From: Pseudomonadota bacterium | GTDB lineage: Bacteria > SZUA-182 > DTGQ01 | Length of the DNA stretch: 5,429 nucleotides | Reading direction: 5' to 3' | Assembly: GCA_030605265.1 (NCBI GenBank) | Contig: JAUWIR010000350.1 | Coordinates: 1 to 5,429 of the forward strand | Part shown: positions 1 through 5,429 of the stretch, piece after piece | Numbering within the stretch: position 1 is the first letter of the stretch | How the letters are laid out: each line of letters begins with the position of its first letter | Notes under the pieces: model-generated | What the model was told of the DNA's origin: nothing | What the model saw: the letters and a program-made list of their open reading frames with translations, nothing else | The model's database searches: none | Translations under genes and position numbers: made by a program

Positions 1-1289
1 ATAGCTCTTTGCAACTGCAGATCTTCATAGTATTTCATGCCCTCTTTATTATTTTCACTACTCTCCTGATTTGGATCAGCCTCATCATTATTTGGGGTTT
101 TATGCCGATTTCCCATCTCAACTAAATCTTTTTCCCTTATTGCATGCTCTTCTGAAATTATTTTTTCTTTTTCTTCAGCCCGAAGATTTTCTACTAAAAT
201 ATCCGGCATAATACCTTTAGTATGTATTGAAATGCCCTCCGGAGTAAAATACTTCGCTGTAGTCAATCTTAGGGCGGATCCATCAGATAAAGGATAAATA
301 GTCTGGACTGAACCCTTGCCAAAGGTTTTGGTCCCTAAAATAACTGCACGATTCCAATCTTTCAGCGCTCCAGCCACAATTTCCGAGGCACTCGCACTTC
401 CTGCATTAACTAATACAACCAGGGGCATATCTTCCGGTATTATAGGATTATGGTTAGATTTAAAAGTAATACTCTGATCGTCTCCTCTGCCTCGAGTCGT
501 AACAATAGTATATCCCTTTGGTAAAAACTTATCAGCCACGTCGATAGCCACACTCAGCAATCCCCCTGCATTAAACCTTTCATCTAAAATCAAACCGTCT
601 AATTTATCAAGCTCCATTTTTTTCAATTCTTTAACCATGTCCTTGGCTGTATTTTCCTGAAATTGCCTCAAACGAATATATCCTATTTTACTATCCTTCT
701 CTTCCATTGTTTTAGAGGAGACACTGGCCAGCTTGATGACCCCTCGTGTTATGGTAAAATCCTTCGGCTTTTCAAACCCCTTTCGCATGACAGTAATAGT
801 TACTTTAGTACCCCTTGGCCCTCGCATTTTTTTAGCAGCTTCATTCAAGGTTATATTTTTAGTAAAAAAACCGTCTATTTGCAAAATCCGATCTTCGGCT
901 TGTATCCCGATTTTAAAGGCCGGGGTCCCTTCAATAGGCGAGACAACCGTTAATACTCCATCGCGAATAGTAATTTCTATACCTATCCCCTCAAATTTTC
1001 CCCGCGTATCCACCTGCATTTCTTTATACATATCAGGGGTCATAAAAGAGCTGTGTGGATCAAGTGTCTGCAACATGCCCTTAATCGCCCCATGTACTAA
1101 ATCTTTTATTTCAGAATCTTCCACATAATTATTCTGGACCTTTGAAAGTATCTCACTAAAGACCTTTAACTCCTCATAAGACTCTTTCCCACAGACAATT
1201 CGATTTCCAAACCCCATAAACCCAATAATAATAAAAAATAAAATAAAAAAGGAATAGAGCCATTTTCTTTCATGCATGATTTTTTTCAT
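1..1289 (-). CDS. ctpA: S41 family carboxyl-terminal processing protease (3' end outside window)
   Basis: This is an exported serine protease of the Tsp/CtpA family, which binds free C-termini through its PDZ domain and processes or degrades envelope proteins. 429 codons are visible. The frame runs off the left edge without a stop, but the last residues, YYEDLQLQRA, resemble the usual family C-terminus, so probably fewer than 30 residues are missing. Layout: N-terminal signal or membrane anchor (about 11-27); helical region with LDPHSSFM (76-83); PDZ domain (about 97-172, with GIGIEI at 101-106); protease core (about 185-370). The catalytic Ser300 (in GSASASEI), Lys325 and Gln329 (in FGKGSVQ) are all present. 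The usual LDLRNNPGG motif reads LDERFNAGG at 235-243. An acidic, Asn-rich linker (about 398-417) precedes the final helix. The ATG at 1289 has a strong AAGGAG five bases upstream. The gene lies 43 bases after the envC-like gene. The symbol is generic; substrates are unknown, though the neighbouring EnvC-like protein or its amidase are reasonable guesses. Confidence 0.93.
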   Translation of the reverse strand, partial: MKKIMHERKWLYSFFILFFIIIGFMGFGNRIVCGKESYEELKVFSEILSKVQNNYVEDSEIKDLVHGAIKGMLQTLDPHSSFMTPDMYKEMQVDTRGKFEGIGIEITIRDGVLTVVSPIEGTPAFKIGIQAEDRILQIDGFFTKNITLNEAAKKMRGPRGTKVTITVMRKGFEKPKDFTITRGVIKLASVSSKTMEEKDSKIGYIRLRQFQENTAKDMVKELKKMELDKLDGLILDERFNAGGLLSVAIDVADKFLPKGYTIVTTRGRGDDQSITFKSNHNPIIPEDMPLVVLVNAGSASASEIVAGALKDWNRAVILGTKTFGKGSVQTIYPLSDGSALRLTTAKYFTPEGISIHTKGIMPDILVENLRAEEKEKIISEEHAIREKDLVEMGNRHKTPNNDEADPNQESSENNKEGMKYYEDLQLQRA

Positions 1290-1294
1290 TTCTT

Positions 1295-1300
1295 CTCCTT
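1295..1300 (-). promoter_or_regulatory. ctpA: Ribosome binding site of the S41 protease gene
   Basis: On the minus strand this reads AAGGAG, five bases before the ATG at 1289. It favours Met1 over Met5. It is the strongest ribosome site in the window, so the last gene can be translated without coupling to the gene before it. Confidence 0.75.
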
Positions 1301-1332
1301 AAAACTACTTATATTAAAATTTACCATCATAA

Positions 1333-2514
1333 TTATTGGAGCCAAGGGACCGGATCTATTGGGAGCCCTTGAAACCTGATTTCAAAATATAATTGGGATT
1401 CCATTACAACGCCCGTATTGCCGGCAAAACCAAATAATTGCCCCTCTTTTACCGTATCCTTTGCTTTAACTAAAAGATCTGAAAGATGAGCATAAATACT
1501 GCAATATCCTCCTCCATGATCAATAATTACTAATTTCCCATATCCACAACACCAATCAGCATATAAGACCCTGCCTTTATAGATGGAACATATTTCTCCG
1601 CCTTCAGGGACCTGAATAACAATCCCCTTATTTCGATTTAAATTCTTTTCATATGCTTTCCCTGATTTTTTTCCAAAGGAAGCACTGATAATTCCTTGGG
1701 TTGGCCAAAGAAGAGCCCCTTTTTTTGAGGAAAAATTGGAGCTAAATCTTTGATAACTTTTCCTTTCTAATTTTTTAATAATCTTTTGAATTTCATTTTG
1801 CCGTTGTACTAAACCTCGAATAGTAGTTTGGCGCTCCTTTTGTTCATTCTTCAATAAAGCCAAATACTGTTCTTTTTCTCTCTTTTTCTGTTTCCACAGT
1901 TTGCTTTCCTTTATAACCTTTTGTTTTAATTTTTTGATCTTCTGTTGAACGAGAACTATTTCTTCTTTCTTTTTCCGTATTTTTTTTATTTGATCAGATA
2001 GCCCGAAGATACTATGAGCATCATCGCCAGCTACCAATCGTATATATTTAATTTTTTGAGAAAGGTCAAGAAAGGAATCAGAACTAAAAATAATTCGCCA
2101 AACCCCGAAAGTTCCGATCTTATACCAAGCACGTAAGCGTGAGGCTAAAAGCTTTTGTTTTTGGGAGGTTAAATTCTGTAATTGGTCACTTTCATCCTCT
2201 AACTGCCTCAATTTCAGCCTATTCATATCAATCTTATCGTCATATACCTTTACTTTATATTTATACCTCTCAATATTTTGGTCAAATGTTTCAATCTTTT
2301 TAAGTATCTTTTTCTCGTCATCTCGTAATCCTTTTAATTTTCCCTTTCTCTTTATTATTAAAGAGTCAATCTTTTTAAGTTGATTTTGATTTTCTTTTAT
2401 CTGCTTCTGTAGGTTGTCAACTTTACTTGCATACCCGAAGGGAACCTTAAAGACAATTAGTGCCAAAAATAATAAAATTTTATCATATCTTTTTTTTCCT
2501 GAAAAAGCAACCAT
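1333..2514 (-). CDS. envC: EnvC-like murein hydrolase activator (coiled coil plus degenerate LytM/M23 domain)
   Basis: This is probably the periplasmic effector of FtsEX. Seen in its 393 residues: a basic start and hydrophobic stretch (about 7-30, ending GYAS) reading as a signal peptide; lysine-rich coiled coil at about 31-120 and 172-255; between them a segment with RAWYKIGTFGVWR (128-140), as in EnvC and PcsB-type proteins; and a LytM (M23 fold) domain from about 266 to the end. The zinc-enzyme motifs are lost: HxxxD reads Asn295...Val299 and HxH reads Gln374-Leu-Tyr376, though His343 of YAHLS remains. E. coli EnvC is degenerate in the same way and activates amidases AmiA and AmiB rather than cutting peptidoglycan. 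Groove residues I recall from E. coli (Lys321, Val324, Tyr350, Tyr366, Tyr401, Arg405) match Lys296, Val299, Tyr325, Tyr341, Tyr376 and Arg380 at a constant offset. An in-frame TAG three codons upstream fixes the ATG at 2514 as the earliest start, although its ribosome site (AGAGAG) is weak. Automated tools would call this an M23 peptidase. Confidence 0.9.
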   Translation of the reverse strand: MVAFSGKKRYDKILLFLALIVFKVPFGYASKVDNLQKQIKENQNQLKKIDSLIIKRKGKLKGLRDDEKKILKKIETFDQNIERYKYKVKVYDDKIDMNRLKLRQLEDESDQLQNLTSQKQKLLASRLRAWYKIGTFGVWRIIFSSDSFLDLSQKIKYIRLVAGDDAHSIFGLSDQIKKIRKKKEEIVLVQQKIKKLKQKVIKESKLWKQKKREKEQYLALLKNEQKERQTTIRGLVQRQNEIQKIIKKLERKSYQRFSSNFSSKKGALLWPTQGIISASFGKKSGKAYEKNLNRNKGIVIQVPEGGEICSIYKGRVLYADWCCGYGKLVIIDHGGGYCSIYAHLSDLLVKAKDTVKEGQLFGFAGNTGVVMESQLYFEIRFQGLPIDPVPWLQ

Positions 2515-2540
2515 TTCTCTCTATTCAATTAGGTCATAAT

Positions 2541-2580
2541 ACAGCTCATAAGCTGATAAGAAAAACAGCTCAACAGCTGT
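2541..2580. repeat. Two imperfect copies of a small palindromic element in the ftsX-envC gap
   Basis: The plus strand carries ACAGCTCA twice, at 2541-2548 and 2565-2572, 24 bases apart. Each copy opens an inverted repeat: CAGCT-CATA-AGCTG at 2542-2555 and ACAGCT-CAAC-AGCTGT at 2565-2580. Both have 4-base loops. The arrangement looks like a tandem duplication of one hairpin that has since diverged, or a paired binding site. The function is unknown; chance is possible given the short length. Confidence 0.45.
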
Positions 2581-2584
2581 ATTT
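2561..2584 (-). terminator. Weak terminator-like hairpin after ftsX
   Basis: Just after the ftsX stop, the minus strand reads ACAGCT-GTTG-AGCTGT, a perfect 6-base-pair stem with a 4-base loop (2565-2580). After one mismatch, three A:T pairs extend it to 2561-2584. The RNA continues as UUUUUCUUAU. This resembles an intrinsic terminator but the stem is short and only half G:C, so partial termination or attenuation, or an mRNA end-stabilising hairpin, is more likely than a full stop. The downstream envC-like gene is only 71 bases from ftsX and has no visible promoter of its own. Confidence 0.35.
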
Positions 2585-2585
2585 A

Positions 2586-3497
2586 TCATCTATGCTGAAA
2601 TGACTGAAGGAAAAAAGATAATAACGAACCTCCTCCTCCAATGACTCCCCCCACTAACAATACTATAAAAATTTGTTTCATAGTTAAAAAATTAATTTCA
2701 GAAAAATTAAAAATTAACTGCAAACAAGGTGTAATCCTCCACCTAAGCACCTCATAAAAAACCCAAAAAAGAAAAATGGCCAAAGTCCCTCCCAGAATAC
2801 CTTCTATGACGCCTTCAAAAAGAAAGGGTAATTTAATATACCAATCAGTTGCCCCTACTAAACGCATGATGGAAATTTCATCGCGTCGGTTATCAATAGT
2901 GAGATGAATTGTGCTGGCAATGATAAACAGAGAAATTATTATGAGTATTCCACCTAAAAAACACAAGGATATACGAAGGGCAATAATAAACCCTGATAAT
3001 TTCTCGATCCACTCAACACCCCCTTGGACACTCTCCACTTCCGGCAAAACTTCCCATTGATGCAAAACACTTTTTAGTCTATTAATCTCTTTTGCTTCAT
3101 GATTTAATTCTATTTCAAAAGAAGCAGGGAGCGGGTTATTATTCAATCCCTCTAATATAATTGCATCTTCCCCTAAAATATGATGAAATTTTTCTAAAGC
3201 TTTTTCTTTAGAAACATATTTAATCCCTAAAATCTCTTCATAATTGGTTAATTTTTGTTGGAGGGGTTCGATTCTATTCTTGGAAACACTTTCTTTAAGA
3301 TACAAAACTACTCGTATATCTTTTTCTAAATCAAAGGCTTTGGTAAGATGAGAAGAAATGATAAAATAGAGACAAATAAGCAATAATGAACAGGTAATAC
3401 TGGTAACAGCGATAATTGCAGAAATGCCTCCAACCGAAAGATTTTTAACTCCTTGGTGAAGGAAATAAAGAATTTGTCGAATCCTAGCAATGAGCAA
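2586..3497 (-). CDS. ftsX: Cell division protein FtsX (permease-like subunit)
   Basis: FtsX is the membrane partner of FtsE. It carries the ATPase signal across the membrane to a hydrolase or hydrolase activator bound to its extracytoplasmic loop. The 303 residues show the four-helix FtsX layout: helix 1 at about 22-49, a large extracytoplasmic domain at about 50-167, helix 2 at about 168-200, helix 3 at about 223-250 and helix 4 at about 274-298. Family hallmarks are NPLPASFEI (121-129) at the core of the outer domain, and RRDEISIMRLVGAT (204-217) after helix 2, the cytoplasmic stretch expected to contact FtsE. The start is TTG at 3497, supported by AGAAGG five bases upstream. The next in-frame ATG is Met211, inside the conserved region, so no ATG start is possible. 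The gene overlaps ftsE by 14 bases and ends in tandem in-frame stops, TGA then TAA. The EnvC-like gene that follows is its likely direct partner. Confidence 0.96.
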   Translation of the reverse strand: MLIARIRQILYFLHQGVKNLSVGGISAIIAVTSITCSLLLICLYFIISSHLTKAFDLEKDIRVVLYLKESVSKNRIEPLQQKLTNYEEILGIKYVSKEKALEKFHHILGEDAIILEGLNNNPLPASFEIELNHEAKEINRLKSVLHQWEVLPEVESVQGGVEWIEKLSGFIIALRISLCFLGGILIIISLFIIASTIHLTIDNRRDEISIMRLVGATDWYIKLPFLFEGVIEGILGGTLAIFLFWVFYEVLRWRITPCLQLIFNFSEINFLTMKQIFIVLLVGGVIGGGGSLLSFFLQSFQHR

Positions 3498-4158
3498 TTT
3501 TGCCTTCTCTTAGATAAATTGCCCTTTTTTTCATTTTTCCAACTAACCCTATATTATGGGTCGCCATCAATACCGTTGTTCCATGAAGATTGATATCATT
3601 GAAAAGTTTCATTATTTCATGGGCCCGATCAGCATCAAGATTTCCCGTTGGTTCATCTGCTAATAATAATACCGGGTCATTTACTACAGCACGAGCAATG
3701 GCAACTCTTTGTTGTTCACCCCCCGAGAGTTTCTTTGGATAGTGATCCATCCTCTTTTCCAGGCCGACTCTATTTAGAGCAGCATAAACTTTACGCTCAA
3801 TTTCGGATTTAGGTTGCCCCAATACTTGTAATACATAGGCAACATTATCAAAAACAGTTTTGGTGGGAATAATTTTGAAATCTTGAAACACTACTCCAAT
3901 TTTCCGCCGCAGTTGATAAATCCGGCCGGCTTTAATCTTATTTATATTTCTTCCATATACTATTATCTGTCCTGATGAAGCCCTTTCTTCTCGAAATAAT
4001 AAACGCATCAAAGTAGTCTTTCCTGCACCACTTGGACCAACAAGAAATAGGAATTCTCCTTTTTCGATGCGTAAATTAATATCAATAAGAGCTCTATAGT
4101 TATCGTCAAATGTTTTATATACATGAAACATTTGAACAATAGCTGATAAAGGCTGCAT
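3484..4158 (-). CDS. ftsE: Cell division ATP-binding protein FtsE
   Basis: FtsE is the cytoplasmic ATPase of the FtsEX complex, an ABC-type machine that does not transport. It uses ATP to drive conformational change in FtsX and so controls peptidoglycan hydrolysis in the envelope during division. The 224 residues match the usual length and hold every ABC motif: Walker A GPSGAGKTT at 41-49, Q-loop Gln92 in FQDF, signature LSGGEQQ at 144-150, Walker B VLLLADEP at 163-170 with catalytic Glu169, and switch His201. With FtsX encoded directly downstream, the FtsE assignment is firm over LolD or MacB relatives. The ATG at 4158 lies 9 bases after the transketolase stop, and a modest AGGTT ribosome site (4165-4169) overlaps that stop. 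Met10 is an alternative start closer to many homologues, but no ribosome site precedes it. The TAG stop lies inside ftsX, giving a 14-base overlap. Base usage looks like that of the neighbours. Confidence 0.97.
   Translation of the reverse strand: MQPLSAIVQMFHVYKTFDDNYRALIDINLRIEKGEFLFLVGPSGAGKTTLMRLLFREERASSGQIIVYGRNINKIKAGRIYQLRRKIGVVFQDFKIIPTKTVFDNVAYVLQVLGQPKSEIERKVYAALNRVGLEKRMDHYPKKLSGGEQQRVAIARAVVNDPVLLLADEPTGNLDADRAHEIMKLFNDINLHGTTVLMATHNIGLVGKMKKRAIYLREGKIAHC
3503..3508 (-). promoter_or_regulatory. ftsX: Ribosome binding site deciding the TTG start of ftsX
   Basis: On the minus strand this reads AGAAGG, with five bases (CAAAA) before the TTG at 3497. It lies within the last codons of ftsE. 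It is the main sequence support for a TTG start, since no usable ATG exists in the frame near the gene's beginning. Confidence 0.65.
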
Positions 4159-4167
4159 CAGTAGAAC

Positions 4168-5112
4168 CTATCCTTTTTTCCTGGCTATTACGTCCTTTAC
4201 CTCTTTGACTATTACTTCCGGAGTTAACCCAAAATAGTGTAATAGATCTTCAGCGTCTCCTGAAATTCCAAAACTATCCCTAATCCCTATTCTTTTTAGA
4301 GGTGTTGGGCAAAACTCAGCTAAAATTTCCGCAACAGCGCTCCCCAATCCTCCGATTATCGAGTGCTCTTCAGCAGTTACTATGGCCCCTGTTTGTTGGG
4401 CTGCTTTAATAATAGCTTCTTGGTCAATAGGTTTTATGGTAGAAAAATTTAATACCCGAGCACCAATCCCCTCTTTTTTTAAAATCTCCATTGCCTCAAG
4501 TGCCTTGGAGACCATTATACCCGTGGCCATAATAGTAACATCTGATCCGTCTTCAATCAGAACAGCCTTTCCCTTTTGGAAGATATATTCTTCATCGTGG
4601 ATTATAGGAAATTTGTGCCTGCTTAACCTCAGATAGGTTGGACCTTTATCCTGAACTAAAAATTCCATGGCTTTTTCCGTCTCAATCGCATCTGCAGGCA
4701 CAATAACACTCATATTTGGTAAGACGCGCATCAGGGAGATATCCTCATTTGCTTGATGAGTAGCACTATCTTCTCCTACGGTAATACCGGAATGAGTAGC
4801 TACAATTTTAACATTCTGCTGAGAATAGCAAAGGGATTGGCGAATTTGATCCCAGGCTCTGCCTGTTGCAAAAATGGCAAAGGTATTTACAAAGGGAATT
4901 TTCCCGGTTGTTGCTAACCCTGCTGCAGTAGAAATCATATCTTGCTCGGCGATGCCCATATTAAAAAACCGCTCCGGAAATACTTTGGCAAATTGAGCAG
5001 TCCGTGTTGAGCAAGAAAGATCAGCATCTAAAACTACGATTTCAGGGATTTGCTTCCCCAATCTTACTAAAACCTCTCCATAAACGTCTCTTGTTCCAAT
5101 ACTTTTAGACAT
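4168..5112 (-). CDS. Transketolase, C-terminal subunit
   Basis: This 314-residue protein is the second half of the split transketolase and pairs with the product of the gene just upstream. Residues 1-165 or so are the pyrimidine-binding domain. GIAEQD at 53-58 contains Glu56, which in the family contacts and activates the aminopyrimidine ring of thiamine diphosphate. GEDSATHQ at 113-120 carries a conserved active-site His (119). The C-terminal transketolase domain covers about 185-300 and includes AEEHSIIGGLGSAVAE (247-262). Length is normal for the family (about 310). The ATG at 5112 is preceded by a GGTGGAG Shine-Dalgarno-like element seven bases upstream. The 8-base overlap with the N-subunit gene could suggest one gene broken by a frameshift. 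The separate ribosome site and normal start argue for a genuine split enzyme. Only 9 bases separate its TAG from the ATG of ftsE. The related E1 subunits of 2-oxoacid dehydrogenases are less likely given the partner's sequence. Confidence 0.96.
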   Translation of the reverse strand: MSKSIGTRDVYGEVLVRLGKQIPEIVVLDADLSCSTRTAQFAKVFPERFFNMGIAEQDMISTAAGLATTGKIPFVNTFAIFATGRAWDQIRQSLCYSQQNVKIVATHSGITVGEDSATHQANEDISLMRVLPNMSVIVPADAIETEKAMEFLVQDKGPTYLRLSRHKFPIIHDEEYIFQKGKAVLIEDGSDVTIMATGIMVSKALEAMEILKKEGIGARVLNFSTIKPIDQEAIIKAAQQTGAIVTAEEHSIIGGLGSAVAEILAEFCPTPLKRIGIRDSFGISGDAEDLLHYFGLTPEVIVKEVKDVIARKKG

Positions 5113-5429
5113 TTTCTAACTCCACCAAGGCTTTCTTTAACTCCTCTTTTGTGGGTGCTACTCCGTGATATTCGATTTTCCCCTCCATAAAAGAGACGCC
5201 CTTTCCTTTAATGGTGTGGGCAATTATTAAGGAAGGCACTTTTAGGGTCTTTTCGCTTTGATCAAAAGCAACCGCCAGACTTGACAAATCATGACCATTA
5301 GTTTCCAGAACGTGCCATCCAAAGGATTGCCACTTTTGTTTTAAAGGCTCTACATTCATTATAGAACACAAAGGTCCATCAATTTGCAGCTTATTGGCAT
5401 CTATAATGGCGCAAAGATTATCGAGATGG
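5105..5429 (-). CDS. Transketolase, N-terminal subunit (5' end outside window)
   Basis: This is the last 107 codons and stop (TAA) of the thiamine-diphosphate-binding half of a split transketolase, a cytoplasmic pentose phosphate enzyme that moves two-carbon ketol units between sugar phosphates. The open frame continues through the right edge, so the gene starts outside the window. The first visible residues, HLDNLCAIIDANKLQIDG, are the end of the GDG...N cofactor motif, with the metal-binding Asn at visible residue 12; the GDG half is off the edge. Next come the family-typical KWQSFGWHV and NGHD stretches, then HTIKGKGVSFMEG and a YHG near the end. N-subunits are usually about 270-280 residues, so roughly 165 are missing. 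The TTG at 5371 is not the start, because homology continues upstream of it. The stop overlaps the start of the C-subunit gene by 8 bases, consistent with translational coupling of two partners needed in equal amounts. Confidence 0.95.
   Translation of the reverse strand, partial: HLDNLCAIIDANKLQIDGPLCSIMNVEPLKQKWQSFGWHVLETNGHDLSSLAVAFDQSEKTLKVPSLIIAHTIKGKGVSFMEGKIEYHGVAPTKEELKKALVELENV
5120..5126 (-). promoter_or_regulatory. Ribosome binding site of transketolase C-subunit gene
   Basis: On the minus strand this reads GGTGGAG, with seven bases before the ATG at 5112. It lies inside the end of the N-subunit gene. It supports separate initiation of the C-subunit, and so a true split enzyme rather than a frameshifted single gene. 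Confidence 0.6.

Noticed and set aside
663..1128. Two overlapping plus-strand open frames of 96 and 131 codons
   Set aside because: They lie opposite the S41 protease, whose PDZ and core motifs fully explain this stretch. Their translations show no recognisable domain.
1286..1330. A 14-codon minus-strand frame whose TGA overlaps the protease ATG, resembling a leader peptide
   Set aside because: It has no ribosome site, and the protease already has a strong AAGGAG of its own. It is most simply chance in an AT-rich gap.
1290..1332. A possible promoter with a TAATAT-like -10 box before the protease gene
   Set aside because: No -35 box at acceptable spacing could be found, and TA-rich hexamers are expected in a gap of this composition.
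1333..1740. Calling the M23-fold domain an active peptidoglycan endopeptidase
   Set aside because: Both zinc-binding motifs are substituted, matching the inactive EnvC pattern rather than LytM.
2490..2497. A run of eight A bases (minus strand) early in the envC-like gene as a programmed slippage site
   Set aside because: The normal frame gives a sensible signal peptide, and the out-of-frame ATG just after it meets a stop within ten codons. No slippage product is supported.
4382..4636. A plus-strand open frame of 84 codons
   Set aside because: It is antisense to the well-conserved transketolase C-subunit and shows no motif of its own.
5105..5112. Reading the two transketolase pieces as one gene broken by a frameshift
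   Set aside because: The C-subunit has its own ribosome site and ATG, both pieces fit the split-family boundaries, and short overlaps like this are normal for split transketolases.

Overview
The window is a tightly packed block of six genes, all on the minus strand and read from right to left. It comes from a low-GC bacterial chromosome. About 98% of it is coding, and no gap exceeds 71 bases. Gene order in the direction of transcription is: transketolase N-terminal subunit (its 5' end lies beyond the right edge), transketolase C-terminal subunit, ftsE, ftsX, an EnvC-like LytM (M23-fold) protein, and an S41 carboxyl-terminal processing protease (its 3' end lies beyond the left edge). I saw no RNA gene, mobile element, CRISPR array or recognisable promoter.

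Right part (about 4168-5429): a split transketolase, with thiamine-diphosphate chemistry shared between two polypeptides whose genes overlap by 8 bases. Split transketolases are typical of Clostridia, Thermotogae, archaea and many uncultivated bacterial phyla. Middle and left part (1-4158): a cell-division and envelope cassette. FtsE (ATPase) and FtsX (membrane subunit) form the FtsEX complex. In Escherichia coli this complex controls the periplasmic coiled-coil protein EnvC, which switches on peptidoglycan amidases at the septum. The third gene here has the EnvC layout: signal peptide, long coiled coil, then a LytM domain that has lost its zinc ligands. It still carries the residues that I recall as forming EnvC's amidase-activating groove. 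The exported S41 protease that follows is a common neighbour of this cassette and probably processes or degrades envelope proteins.

The tight junctions (8-base overlap, 9-base gap, 14-base overlap, 71-base gap, 43-base gap) suggest one operon. The 71-base gap after ftsX holds two small hairpins, the first followed by a U-rich tract, which could lower expression of the distal genes. A degenerate, EnvC-type LytM factor suggests a diderm bacterium rather than a classical Gram-positive, but this is inference. I cannot name the lineage. The system is recognisable rather than wholly new. The points most worth a second look are the conserved activator groove on a dead LytM domain, its cysteine cluster, the transketolase-ftsEX linkage, and the deviating LRNNPGG-type motif in the S41 protease.
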